Shown here piece by piece: positions 27,854-37,700 of a stretch of DNA of 64,000 nt. How positions within the stretch are numbered: position 1 is the stretch's first letter; every line of letters begins with the position of its first letter. The stretch is from Tritrichomonas musculus. Taxonomy: Eukaryota > Parabasalia > Tritrichomonadida > Tritrichomonadidae. The stretch spans positions 1,217,599 through 1,281,598 of the forward strand of contig JAPFFF010000044.1 in assembly GCA_039105265.1 (NCBI GenBank). The letters are read 5' to 3'. A model generated the notes under the pieces. That model had not been told where the DNA came from. It did not search any database and worked only from the letters and a program-made list of their open reading frames with translations. A program made the position numbers and the translations under genes.

Positions 27854-29554
27854 TTACCTTAATCTATATTTCTTATCATTATTATTAAATGAGCAGTCTT
27901 GTAAAATTTTTTGATGAAATTCTTGATAAGTTATGGATCTGAAATTTTTTGCTTTTGCCCATTTTTTAAATTCAGTCCAGGCTTCAAAAGCTACATAACC
28001 ATTTCTGAATTTTTGTAAGTTTTCCTCAATAAATAATTTTTCAGGAGGTTTTGAAAAGTTCATTAAATTCATTCTATCTTGGGTATTAGGAAATTGTGCT
28101 GGAATGAAATCAGATAAATCAACAGTCAAGAAAAAAGTAATTAAATTGTTTTTGAAATCTTGTGTCTTAATAAGATTATGTAAAGGTGCAAAATAGTCTT
28201 GACCTATCATTGGATAACATTTTGTAACAACAAATCTTCTATCGTGTTCATCAATTCGAATAGGAGCAGGATTATTTGATAAGAAGATGAAATTGGCAAC
28301 ATTTTCTTTAGATTCAGTATTAATATGTTTTCCTTCAATAGTAGTGAATCTTTCTGTGATTAATGTTTTTAATCTTTCATGTTGTTGAGGATATTTTCGA
28401 ATGAGATGATAATCTAACATTTCTGAGCATACCAATAATTTTTTGTTTAAGATTTGTAAATTAAAATTGCTTGTAATATTATCAAAGTTTGCATTTGGAT
28501 CAGAATATTCACCTAAAAGTTGACAAAGAACATTAGTAAATGTATTTTTCCCACAACCTTGTTCACCAATAATAACTAATGCAGTACCTGTTTTACCATC
28601 TGGATGTTGAAAAATAAATGAAATCCATTTAATGATATAATCATATAATTCTTGATTAGAATTTGCAATAACTCTAAAAATATGATCCAAAAATGGTTGA
28701 ATCACATTTTGTGTACAAAGAATTAATCTTGAATAAGGATACCAATGAAAATATGAAAAAATGTTTGGATCATTGGAAAAGAATTTCATATGTTCATAAG
28801 TAATGAAATCCATATTCTTTCCAAAGGAAACAACATCAAATGCAGTAATTACTTTCTTATTCTTTTTACTAACTTTTGAATACCCTAATTTAATTTGTTT
28901 TAATATTGGTGCAAATTGAGTAGGATTTAACATTTCTAACGTATTTGATTTTTTAATTATGAAGATTCTGTCAAGTTGAATATAACAACAAACTTTTTTG
29001 AAATCAGTAAAGAAATCCCCAACACGAATTCCAGTAGAAGAATATTTTCTTTCATAATTCTTATATCTAAATGAGTTTATTGAACAATCTTCACCAAAAT
29101 CAATTTGAACAAATTGGTTAATTGTATTATTGAAATATTTCTCCCAAATAACATTTCTTTGAGGTTCTGAGAGTGCATTCAAAATTGGGAAGATCCAATG
29201 ATTTGAAACTTCTGGATGATTTTCTTGACTACAAATTGCTTGAAGATCTTGTTCAGAATTATCTTGATTTGAAAGATACCAATTTTTCACAATATCATAC
29301 AAAACGTTTGAAACAAATGGAGAACGAAATATATATTTGATAGAATTATTTAAATTTTCAAGTGTTGGTTCAAATAAATTTAATAATCCAACAACATCAT
29401 CAGGAAACAATTGAATGAGATTTGTATTTATTTGAAAATCACGATCATGAAATTCTTGACCTTGATATTGAGGAAAGACATTCTCATTTATATTTTCCAT
29501 TTGTCTAGCTTCTGGAATTAAGAAATCATCAGAGAGGAAGGTTGGTTGATTCAT
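27854..29554 (-). CDS. Superfamily 3 (D5-like) helicase
   Basis: 566 aa from the ATG that directly follows the initiator; a more upstream in-frame ATG lies within the promoter. SF3 motifs: Walker A IIGEQGCGKNTF (about 328-338), Walker B KKLLVCSEML (about 373-383), motif C region FIFLSNNPAPIRID with DRRF (about 418-437). A long N-terminal region shows no clear primase motifs. The C-terminus resembles primase-C-type tails. It unwinds DNA ahead of the element's polymerase. SF3 helicases are frequent in virophages and Polinton-like viruses and less so in classic Polintons. Confidence 0.88.
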   Translation of the reverse strand: MNQPTFLSDDFLIPEARQMENINENVFPQYQGQEFHDRDFQINTNLIQLFPDDVVGLLNLFEPTLENLNNSIKYIFRSPFVSNVLYDIVKNWYLSNQDNSEQDLQAICSQENHPEVSNHWIFPILNALSEPQRNVIWEKYFNNTINQFVQIDFGEDCSINSFRYKNYERKYSSTGIRVGDFFTDFKKVCCYIQLDRIFIIKKSNTLEMLNPTQFAPILKQIKLGYSKVSKKNKKVITAFDVVSFGKNMDFITYEHMKFFSNDPNIFSYFHWYPYSRLILCTQNVIQPFLDHIFRVIANSNQELYDYIIKWISFIFQHPDGKTGTALVIIGEQGCGKNTFTNVLCQLLGEYSDPNANFDNITSNFNLQILNKKLLVCSEMLDYHLIRKYPQQHERLKTLITERFTTIEGKHINTESKENVANFIFLSNNPAPIRIDEHDRRFVVTKCYPMIGQDYFAPLHNLIKTQDFKNNLITFFLTVDLSDFIPAQFPNTQDRMNLMNFSKPPEKLFIEENLQKFRNGYVAFEAWTEFKKWAKAKNFRSITYQEFHQKILQDCSFNNNDKKYRLR

Positions 29555-29604
29555 CGATACAAAAATAAAAGTGACTGTCAAAACCGTTTTTCATTTTTTA
29601 ATTA
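29555..29604. promoter_or_regulatory. Divergent promoter of helicase and 180-aa gene
   Basis: On the minus strand CGGTTTTGACAGTCACTTTT precedes ATTTTTG and the helicase ATG. On the plus strand AACCGTTTTTCATTTTTTAA precedes the ATG at 29605. One box serves both directions. Confidence 0.75.
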
Positions 29605-30147
29605 ATGTCAAGTGATAACGAATTACCTCTACACTATTCAACTGGGGGTTCACCTCAATATCAATTATCACCAAACATGCAAAATTTAAATAATAGTTTT
29701 CAAAACTTTGTTGTCAATAATGAAATTGATGAATGGGAAATAGACCGTGATTTTAATGAACCTAAATCAACGTCTCCAAACGAAGAAGAATTTTATGCAG
29801 GAATTAATCAAATTGTAGAAAAACAATTAGAAGAACATCCAGCAAATCCAAACCGTCATGGAAATCCAAGACCTCCTGATTGGGGAGATGAATTAGAAAC
29901 AAGACTCTACAAAAGAAATTGTTTTGAAGATTTTTTAAAAATTCTTGATAAAAATAGAGAATATCCAAGTGATGAAATCGTTTATTTGTACAATCAATTT
30001 TTTCATACACAAATTTCGAATCGCACTTTTGGAAATTTAGGATTAGTCAGAGAAAATTTTCAAGCAAAAAGAAGAAGATTTCTAGGAATTCAAAAAACAT
30101 GGTATAAAAGAAAGTGTGCACTCATGAGAACTCATGAGAACTCATGA
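29605..30147 (+). CDS. Polinton protein, 180 aa, possible winged-helix C-terminus
   Basis: The N-terminal half is Asn/Ser/Pro-rich and probably disordered. The C-terminal 75 residues (FEDFLKILDKNREYPSDEIV through SNRTFGNLGLVRENF and KRRRFLGIQKTWYKRK) look like the small winged-helix found at the end of D5/P4-type primase-helicases, which fits its divergent pairing with the SF3 helicase. That link is inference. The end of the gene runs into a 10-bp microrepeat. Confidence 0.65.
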   Translation: MSSDNELPLHYSTGGSPQYQLSPNMQNLNNSFQNFVVNNEIDEWEIDRDFNEPKSTSPNEEEFYAGINQIVEKQLEEHPANPNRHGNPRPPDWGDELETRLYKRNCFEDFLKILDKNREYPSDEIVYLYNQFFHTQISNRTFGNLGLVRENFQAKRRRFLGIQKTWYKRKCALMRTHENS

Positions 30148-30158
30148 GAACTCATGTG
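30121..30158. repeat. 10-bp microrepeat ACTCATGAGA, nearly four copies
   Basis: Perfect tandem copies; each contains the palindrome CTCATGAG. It lies at the 3' end of the 180-aa gene. Confidence 0.9.
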
Positions 30159-30242
30159 CTCTCTTGTGCGCACAAACTAAAAATTTTCACTCACAAAAAG
30201 TTTAATAAAAATTTTAATTCAAAAAGTTCATTTTTATTTTTG

Positions 30243-30656
30243 ATGTTTTTCGCAATCTTGTTCTTGTTAATGAACCGATGCAAAAAAGAAACTGATCCCA
30301 AAGCTCAACGAGCATGTGAAAGTCTTCGTCATAATTGGCTCTATCATAGATATAATAAAGATACTTGGGATTCATATTTGGTTGATTTGAAAGAAACAAA
30401 TGATAAACTAAATGACGAAACAGGAAACAAATTTTCAACTCAAGATGTAGGAAATTGGGCTGATCTAATGCTTGATTGGGAATTTGACCAATATTGTGAC
30501 ATTCTTGAAGCAAATATTCCAAAGACTCTGAAACGTTTAGCTGATGATATAAGTTCCTGTTGTGGTTTTGGTTTTTTGACTTTATCACTCGTCTTCTTAC
30601 TTCTCATTCTGAATATTTACATTCTCTGCACAAGAAATAAGAAAAAGTTAAACTAA
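30243..30656 (+). CDS. Two-helix membrane protein, 137 aa
   Basis: The start is the ATG directly after TTCATTTTTATTTTTG. An N-terminal hydrophobic segment (MFFAILFLLM) acts as signal or anchor. A Cys-containing extracellular-type domain follows (about residues 14-100), then the membrane helix FLTLSLVFLLLILNIYIL and a basic tail NKKKLN. A membrane protein inside a capsid-bearing element is notable. Unknown function. Confidence 0.7.
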   Translation: MFFAILFLLMNRCKKETDPKAQRACESLRHNWLYHRYNKDTWDSYLVDLKETNDKLNDETGNKFSTQDVGNWADLMLDWEFDQYCDILEANIPKTLKRLADDISSCCGFGFLTLSLVFLLLILNIYILCTRNKKKLN

Positions 30657-30716
30657 ACTAATTTTTCTCATTCAAAATACTTTTTATTTATCCTTCTCAA
30701 AAAGTTTTTTTTTTAA

Positions 30717-30980
30717 ATGCAGGGCCAACAAAGTTTACCTAGTGAAAAACAAAAAGAATTAATAAATTTATTAAAATTCACTAGAGGTGAAATTGAAAAA
30801 ACTTGTGATCAAATGATCAAAATGACTGAAGAATTCTTTGATCAAGAAATTGATTTAAAAAATGATTCTCGTCCAGAGAGACAAGAACAATTACATTCTT
30901 TACTAATAACAGTTGGGATTTTAGCAACTTCCAACAGAGAGAATTTCCAAAAATTGGAAGAAACGTTAAAGAATAAATAA
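30717..30980 (+). CDS. Small helical protein, 87 aa
   Basis: MQGQQSLPSEKQKELINLL start, charged helices, IEKTCDQMIKMTEEFF. No family. Its upstream region lacks the AACGG box. Confidence 0.6.
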   Translation: MQGQQSLPSEKQKELINLLKFTRGEIEKTCDQMIKMTEEFFDQEIDLKNDSRPERQEQLHSLLITVGILATSNRENFQKLEETLKNK

Positions 30981-30982
30981 AC

Positions 30983-31015
30983 ATAACCGTTTTTTAACCG
31001 CTTTCATTTTTATTT
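30983..31015 (+). promoter_or_regulatory. Promoter with two CCGTT/ACCGC boxes and TTTCATTTTTA initiator
   Basis: TAACCGTT and TTAACCGC are followed by TTTCATTTTTATTT and the ATG. The minus-strand promoter at 32600-32635 has the same layout. Confidence 0.7.
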
Positions 31016-31276
31016 ATGACTGTTACTGAACAAGACCTTGAATTAGAATTTAGAAAATTGTTCAAAAATGATATCGTGTCTGATTTCCGACATTTAAAGT
31101 TATTTTTCATGTTCAAATTAAATGTTATGATCAATGATCTTGAAAATAACAATCTTGATCGATTTAAGAAAGAAGTTCATAACACACCATTTGTTTTCAC
31201 AACAATGATTGAACATGATTTCTTTAATAAGATTCAAATCTACAATTCAAGAGAGAAAATTTTAACTACTCCTTAA
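31016..31276 (+). CDS. Small Polinton protein, 86 aa
   Basis: Charged helical protein with VSDFRHLKLFFMFKLNVMI in the middle. It converges with the surface-protein gene. Unknown function. Confidence 0.65.
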   Translation: MTVTEQDLELEFRKLFKNDIVSDFRHLKLFFMFKLNVMINDLENNNLDRFKKEVHNTPFVFTTMIEHDFFNKIQIYNSREKILTTP

Positions 31277-31312
31277 TAAATAAAAAAGATTAAATTTGTT
31301 TATTTAATTTTT

Positions 31313-32599
31313 TTAAAGTCCAACTGAGTCAGAGTCTGAATGAAAATTTTCAGTTGGAAATTTGGTTTGATTTTTGTAAAAGATAATTCCAAGAGCAAGA
31401 ATCATGAGAATTAGTAATGGAATAGATACAGATAAACCTATTATTTTTGATACATTCTTTTGTTCAATATCTGATGGAGAGAATTGATATGAGAAATTGA
31501 AAAAATAGGATTCAGAGAATTGATCTGATATAGTGAATTGAAAAGATGGCGAACGTGATGGACTAAGTGATGGACTAAATGATGGTGAACGTGATGGTGA
31601 AATTGATGGACTAAATGTTGGAGATAAAGATGGTGAACGTGATGGTGAAAGAGATGGGCGGAATGTTGGTGAACGTGATGGTGAAAGAGATGGGCGGAAT
31701 GTTGGTGAACGTGATGGTGAAATTGATGGAGTTAAAGATGGCGAAAGAGATGGTGAAAGAGATGGTGTTTGAATTGGAGGATCTTTGAGATAGAATAACC
31801 CACGTAATCCGAGAGCATTACGTTGAATAGTAATTAATAATGTTGTATCAATTGGTGAGAATGTTGGTGATTCATAAGCAATCAAAAAAGGTTTATTATT
31901 TGGTAACATTTTTTCAGGAAAGAGATAATGTTCTGAATTCCATAAAAGATCACCTTGGTAAAAAGAATTTGAATTCGTAACAATTATCCAAAATTTAGAA
32001 CCATAAAATGTTATCTTTTTGACTCCTTCTGAAGAACCAGAAACAAAACATCTATGATATGGATTGTTCACATTTGATGGATCATCATCTTTATCAAACC
32101 AATTTCCACTTACAATTTCCCAGTCATTACATGGAATATATTCAGCATTATCAGGTATTCCTTCAATTGATGGAAATAAAGATTTATTTTTTAAATATGC
32201 AATACCTCGAAATAGGGTGCTTCTATGTTGTTGAACATTAATAATAATATTTGTTAGCATTAGGGGAAATTCATTTGATTCAAAAACAATTATCCAATCT
32301 TGTTCATCGTTGGAATATTCATTGATGAGATATTTTTGAGAATTCCATAAAAGTTCGGCCTCATCATGACGGGTAGAAATTTTTCCTATGATCCAAAATT
32401 TCCTGGCAGTAAATGATTGTTTAAGTGTTAAATTGTTTGTTGTTGCATAATTTGTCCAACATGATAAGTCATCATTTGGTATAACTGATTTCCATTCTCC
32501 ATTAACAATTTCCCAATCAAAACAAGAAATCCATTCAGCATCATCAGGTATTCCTTCAATTGATGGGCGATTAATGAGTATCAAAAAGATAACGAACAT
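31313..32599 (-). CDS. Type I membrane surface protein: two repeated ectodomains on a Ser-Pro stalk
   Basis: 428 aa. A signal sequence (FVIFLILIN) is followed by two tandem homologous domains of about 135 aa, each opening RPSIEGIPDDAEW or FPSIEGIPDNAEY then C-x-D-W-E-I-V and containing ARKFWII or GSKFWII and LLWNS. A stalk of about 90 residues of S-P-S/R-S-P repeats follows, then a membrane helix (about 383-407) and a short tail with SDSDSVGL. This is cell-surface or envelope architecture. Its promoter is the same type as its neighbours', so it belongs to the element. The ectodomain fold is not recognised. Confidence 0.8.
   Translation of the reverse strand: MFVIFLILINRPSIEGIPDDAEWISCFDWEIVNGEWKSVIPNDDLSCWTNYATTNNLTLKQSFTARKFWIIGKISTRHDEAELLWNSQKYLINEYSNDEQDWIIVFESNEFPLMLTNIIINVQQHRSTLFRGIAYLKNKSLFPSIEGIPDNAEYIPCNDWEIVSGNWFDKDDDPSNVNNPYHRCFVSGSSEGVKKITFYGSKFWIIVTNSNSFYQGDLLWNSEHYLFPEKMLPNNKPFLIAYESPTFSPIDTTLLITIQRNALGLRGLFYLKDPPIQTPSLSPSLSPSLTPSISPSRSPTFRPSLSPSRSPTFRPSLSPSRSPSLSPTFSPSISPSRSPSFSPSLSPSRSPSFQFTISDQFSESYFFNFSYQFSPSDIEQKNVSKIIGLSVSIPLLILMILALGIIFYKNQTKFPTENFHSDSDSVGL
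31560..31770 (-). repeat. Degenerate tandem repeat encoding the Ser-Pro stalk
   Basis: Units of 12-36 bp encode SPSLSPSRSP-type peptides; exact longer copies (PTFRPSLSPSRS) occur in tandem. Confidence 0.85.
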
Positions 32600-32651
32600 T
32601 TAATAAAAATGAAAGCGGTTAAAACGGTTATGTCAGACCACTATTTTATTA
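32600..32651. promoter_or_regulatory. Divergent promoter of surface protein and 100-aa gene
   Basis: On the minus strand AACCGTTTTAACCGCTTTCA precedes TTTTTATTAA and the ATG. On the plus strand AACGGTTATGTCAGACCACT precedes ATTTTATTA and the ATG at 32652. Confidence 0.75.
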
Positions 32652-32954
32652 ATGCATACAAGTGATAGTGAAGACGGTTGGGATACAATGCATGAATCCA
32701 TAGAAGAATCAAAAAGTCAAAATGAAATGTTTAAAATGAACATTGGCAGCTTGGAAGAAACAAGGGAGAAAATAAAAGAAACGATGGATGGCCTACATGA
32801 GATTCTGGTTTCACAAATCAACCTCCAATATCAATTCCAAAATTATCAGAAAGCTCTCAATAAGAAAATGAATGAAGTTATTGATAGTTTCGATAACAAA
32901 GAAGAATTAAAACAAAAATTGGAAGAACTCCAAGAAATAATTAACAAAGGTTAA
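32652..32954 (+). CDS. Coiled-coil protein, 100 aa
   Basis: Starts MHTSDSEDGWDTMHE; long heptad stretch to the end (KEELKQKLEELQEIINKG). Unknown function. Confidence 0.65.
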   Translation: MHTSDSEDGWDTMHESIEESKSQNEMFKMNIGSLEETREKIKETMDGLHEILVSQINLQYQFQNYQKALNKKMNEVIDSFDNKEELKQKLEELQEIINKG

Positions 32955-32974
32955 ATAAATAAAGAAATAATTTT

Positions 32975-33262
32975 TTACTCTTTCAATATGACTGATAATT
33001 TTATTTTTTTCGGTGTGGTTGATTTTTTTTGTTCGATGAAGTTGATTAAGGTTTGAGTGTTTTGAATTACTTCAGCTTTTTTGGATTCATATTTTTGTTT
33101 CTCTTTCTCTAATTCCTCTAGGAAACTTTCATAATCAGGATCATTCTTCAAATTCATAATCTCTATATCTAATTCTTCAACAGTATGTATTTGTCTAATT
33201 AATTCATCAATTGAACTATTCAAATTTTCTTTGAGTAGATTCAAACTATGAGGAGGCAACAT
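32975..33262 (-). CDS. Coiled-coil protein, 95 aa
   Basis: Starts MLPPHSLNLLKENL; heptads with ELDIEIMNLKNDPDYESFLE; basic C-terminus. Diverges from the 134-aa gene. Unknown function. Confidence 0.65.
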   Translation of the reverse strand: MLPPHSLNLLKENLNSSIDELIRQIHTVEELDIEIMNLKNDPDYESFLEELEKEKQKYESKKAEVIQNTQTLINFIEQKKSTTPKKIKLSVILKE

Positions 33263-33300
33263 TTAAAAAAATGAATAACGGTTTTGACACTTCACTTTTT
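33263..33300. promoter_or_regulatory. Divergent promoter, AACGGTTTTGACAC type
   Basis: AACGGTTTTGACACTTCACT at 33277 ends against the ATG at 33301; the reverse strand has AACCGTTATTCATTTTT before the ATG at 33262. Confidence 0.75.
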
Positions 33301-33705
33301 ATGAAGAGAGTTCCTCAAGTTGTATTTCAGAATTTAATAGAGGACAAGAAAGATAAACTCAAAAAATCAATGAGTGAATTCTATGATGCTATGAATCGTT
33401 TGGCTGAAGCAAAAGTAAAAGAGAAAGATATTTCTTTTTGTCAACGGTATAATGGTGAAGATTTACGCAACTTATATATTCTCAAAAGAGATATCGAAGA
33501 TATACAAATTGATTCAATTATTGAAGATCATGAAAAAATAAAAACTGAACTTGAGACAGAAGAGAAATCAGCATGGAAAGAATATCAAGATAGTTTTGAT
33601 CAATACAAAGTTCAAAAAAGAGCTTTAATAGCTGAAATAAGTTCTTTTCAAAAATTTCTAATGGATGATGATGAGTCCATCCATGATTCAATATTAAACA
33701 TTTGA
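33301..33705 (+). CDS. Coiled-coil protein, 134 aa
   Basis: The start is the ATG directly behind the TCACTTTTT initiator. An upstream in-frame ATG at 33271 lies within the promoter block and is rejected. Charged helices throughout. Unknown function. Confidence 0.7.
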   Translation: MKRVPQVVFQNLIEDKKDKLKKSMSEFYDAMNRLAEAKVKEKDISFCQRYNGEDLRNLYILKRDIEDIQIDSIIEDHEKIKTELETEEKSAWKEYQDSFDQYKVQKRALIAEISSFQKFLMDDDESIHDSILNI

Positions 33706-33750
33706 ATTTAATTTATCTTTTTATTTTTTTATCCTCTTACAAAAACAAAA

Positions 33751-34458
33751 ATGATAGTAGAGCCAATAAATGAAAATTATGAATGGTTACAATATAATGA
33801 ACATTTACGGATTATACGTTCAAAGAAAGATAATATGTTTCAAGCAAATAGTATAATTAGTGCTTGTCAATCAACAAAGAAAATTAAGCATTGGAATGAA
33901 AATAAACAAACAAAGGAGTTATTTCAATTTATTTCTGAGTCAGTCGGAATTCCGCCCGACCAAAAGTTATTAGAAAATCGACCAAATTTACCGAATAATT
34001 TGAAAGGAATTTATGTTCATAAATTATTAGTAAATCATATAGCAATTTGGGCTTCACCTACTTATTCATTTTTTGTTCTAAAATTATTAGATGAGTATTT
34101 TGAAAAACAAAGACTTGAACAAAAACCAAGATTAGTACCTAAAAATAGAGAATATGATTATAAATTCTTAATTTGGTTAGAAGAATTAAAAGATAATCCA
34201 GAAAAAGTTAAATTACATTTAGTCAAACGTCATAAAGATTATTATCGTGATATCAAACCAAAAGAAAAAAATCAATGGTATTTCAAAGATAATATGCCAA
34301 TAGCTATGACACCAAATAGAGATATAAAAGATATTATTCGTAAGAATTTTGGTACAAATGATGTTTCAATTTATGGTTCTATCATTACTGCTTCAAAAAC
34401 ATGTTTAGATAAATTAAAGAGGTTAATAGATGAATATATTAGTCATTATCAGGAATGA
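33751..34458 (+). CDS. KilA-N domain protein
   Basis: 235 aa. Residues about 15-115 follow the KilA-N pattern: LRIIRSKKDNMFQANSII, then KIKHWNENKQTKELFQFI, then IYVHKLLVNHIAIWASPTYS. KilA-N is a DNA-binding domain of large DNA viruses and phages. The C-terminal part (about 130-235) has KFLIWLEELKDNPEKV and a final helical region, not recognised. It sits just before the polymerase gene, so a role in regulation or replication is plausible but inferred. Confidence 0.82.
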   Translation: MIVEPINENYEWLQYNEHLRIIRSKKDNMFQANSIISACQSTKKIKHWNENKQTKELFQFISESVGIPPDQKLLENRPNLPNNLKGIYVHKLLVNHIAIWASPTYSFFVLKLLDEYFEKQRLEQKPRLVPKNREYDYKFLIWLEELKDNPEKVKLHLVKRHKDYYRDIKPKEKNQWYFKDNMPIAMTPNRDIKDIIRKNFGTNDVSIYGSIITASKTCLDKLKRLIDEYISHYQE

Positions 34459-34645
34459 AATATAAAAATTCTTCAAATTTTTGTTCAAAATGTTCTTGAC
34501 TCATTCGATAATCTTCTTCTAGATCATGTAATGAACCATATTCTGATCCTCGATCTTTCCAATAATAATATTTTTCTTCAAGTTCTTTAACACTTTTGAA
34601 TGCTTCTTTAACTTCATCAAATGCTTTCTTTAATTGGTCAGACAT
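34439..34645 (-). CDS. Small coiled-coil protein, 68 aa
   Basis: MSDQLKKAFDEVKEAFKSVK start, aromatic-rich middle. It overlaps the 3' end of the KilA-N gene tail to tail by 20 bp. Unknown function. Confidence 0.6.
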   Translation of the reverse strand: MSDQLKKAFDEVKEAFKSVKELEEKYYYWKDRGSEYGSLHDLEEDYRMSQEHFEQKFEEFLYFIPDND

Positions 34646-34678
34646 TTTATTCAACCTAAATAAACATTTTCTTTTTAA

Positions 34679-34725
34679 TTAACGGTTTTGACAGACCATT
34701 ATTTTTATTGTAAAAGAAAGTTAAC
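34679..34725 (+). promoter_or_regulatory. Promoter of DNA polymerase
   Basis: AACGGTTTTGACAGACCATT at 34681; a leader of about 25 nt separates it from the ATG, longer than for neighbours. Confidence 0.7.
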
Positions 34726-37700
34726 ATGACAACAACTATTAGAGCGAATCCTAACAGATTAATGGAGATTTATAATCTCTTAACGAATGGTAAAGAAACG
34801 TTTAAAGAATTCTCTAAAAAGAATGGGGATCGGAGTAAAGAAATATTAAATGAGTATATTATACAAAAAGTGAAAGAAAATGGTTATGATGGGAAATTGA
34901 ATGGGGATTCAATATTTTGGTTCGTTAAAGGTTTAACTCATTCAAATCTCCCTCAATATTTAAATCAACCCCCAGAACCAAAACCAGAAAAAGAATTTAC
35001 TGAACCCCCACCATCGACACCAATTGAGCCAGAGAAATCATCATTGAAAGAAATAATTGCAAATGCACCACCAAATGTACCTTTGAGAAAATTAATGCCC
35101 GTTAGTGAGCAAAATGTACCTTTGAGAAAATTAGTTCCACCGCATCCAGAGCCAAAATCAAATGAATATGAACCAAAAAGAACAACTGATCCTTATTTCT
35201 TAAATATTCAGAATTCAATTAGACCTCATTCAAAAGATGATTCATTTATTCAATTCATGAAAATAAATAATGAAAATGATCAAGATAGAATTGTTGATGG
35301 TTATATAAAAATGTTAAATGATTCACCAACTGATTGGAGAATTAATTTTGAACAATTAAATGATTATGGTCGAAAGAAATTATTTCCATTCTTAAGAAAG
35401 AAATTTGAAAATGAAATAGGTGAATTAGCTGCAACAGAAAAATATAAATTATCTTATTCAGTTGGAGGTCAATGGCATTCTGTACCTTTAAATGGAAAAA
35501 CTTATGAAGAATTATTAAAGAATTTAACAGAAGAGAATTTCATTTATCAAATTGAAAAGAATCCAGGTTGGGAATATGATTTAGAAGGTCAAAGATTGCC
35601 TGAATTTTCATTATTTTCTCAAATCAAATTTAGTATATTAAAACATCCAAAACATAAAAATACAGTCGATGGAGGATTCTTTAAATATTTATTAAAACCT
35701 GGTTGTCCAAAAGTATTAATTGATTACCTCGTTCGATTACAAATATTTGATAGTTTAATAGATGAAAAGACAAAGAAAATAAAAGAAGAATTAAATGATT
35801 GTTGTTTCATTTATGCTTTACAACAAACTGGAAATTATTCAGAATCATTATTAAATCAAATTAGATTAAGGATTCAAAATAGATATTTATCACAAAGTAG
35901 TATTAATCATTTATGTGAAGAATTTAATATTCATCTTAATTTAACTTATATTGATGATAATTCTGTTGCTCAAAAACAATCTGTACGTTCAATGGATAAA
36001 GGTAAAAGAAAAACATATATGGGTATACAAAAAGCTGAACCAGAACGAACTCATAAATTCAATGTATATCAAAAACATTATTTCATCGAAGAAAAGACTC
36101 CATTTACATATTATTATATCAAAAATATTGAAAAGTTAGATGAAGACAAATATAATAAAGATTGGATTACAGATCATTGGACAAAAGGTAGATCATTTAT
36201 AACTTCTTCAAACTTGATTAGAGAATTATTTAAGAAAAATTATTTCATTCCAATTAATTATTCACAAGAACATTTATTACATTCAATATTTTATAATGAA
36301 ATTGATCAAGATATTTCAAATACTACATTAGAATATAAAGATGAATATTGTTGTAAATTAATTGAACCAAAAACAAAAATAATCAAACAAGTAGAAACTT
36401 CTTATTGGTTTTGTGATTTTGAATCTGATACAAGTTCAAAAATTCATATTCCATTCTTATGTTGTTTACATTCATTAGATGGGAAAACTAAGAAAGAATT
36501 CTTAGGTGAAAAATGTAATATAAATCTATTGAAATATTTACCTACTGATTCAATTTGTTATTTTCATAATTTGGCTTATGATATTAGAATGATTTTACAA
36601 AATAATAATCAAAATATAAAAATATTATCATCAATTATTAAAGGAAATCAATGTTTTAATATGACTTTGAAATTTGAGAACAAAAAGATAACATTTAAAG
36701 ATAGTTATCCAATTTTCTCTTGCAAGCTATCTAATCTACCATTAATGTTTAATATTCCTTGTGAAAAAGAAATTTTCCCATACAAATATTATACATTTGA
36801 AAGATTAAGAACAAATAAAGGTCAAATTAATGAAGCAGGTAAAGAAGAAGATAAAACATGGACTGAACAAGATTATCAATTATTTCGTTCAAATATTAAC
36901 AAAATTAAGGGATGCCGTTTAAGTAATAATGAATTTGATATGTGGAAATATGCATTATTTTATTGTCATCAAGATGTTCGAATATTAAGAGAAAGTTTTG
37001 TTAAATTTAGACAAGGTTTCATTCAAGATTTCAAAATCGATCCATTCAAATATATTTCAATTTCTTCTTTAGCTAATGATGTATTTAATCATAAAGTTTA
37101 TTATGGTCATGATTTATATTCAGTAGGTGGAATTGTTAGGAAATTTTGTTCATATGCTGTTTATGGAGGTAGATGTATGACTGCTTATAACAAAAAGTGG
37201 CATATCACTGAAAAATTAGCAGATTTTGACGCGGTTAGTTTATATCCTTCAGCAATTCATAGATTATATACCGTTCAAGGAAAACCAGTAGTAATATCCA
37301 AAACAGAATTAAATTATGAATTTTTATCAAAACAAGGTGCATATATAGTAGAAATTTTAGTTACTGGAATTCATAAACATTATCCATTTCCATTAATCGT
37401 TAAGAAAACAAAAGATGGTAACCTTAATGATGATAAATTCGATAAACCTTTCAAAATGATTGTCGATAATATTTATTTAGAAGATCTCATTGAATTTCAA
37501 AAAATAGATTTCGAATTAATTAGAGGTTATTATTGGCCTGGAAAAAGAGAATATCATATCCAAAAAGAAATTCAAAAAATATTTGAGAAAAGATTAGAAT
37601 ATAAAAGTCAAGACAATCCTTTACAAAATTTATATAAATTAATTATGAATAGTTGTTATGGTAAAACTATTGAAAGACCTATTGAAAAAGATTTTAAATA

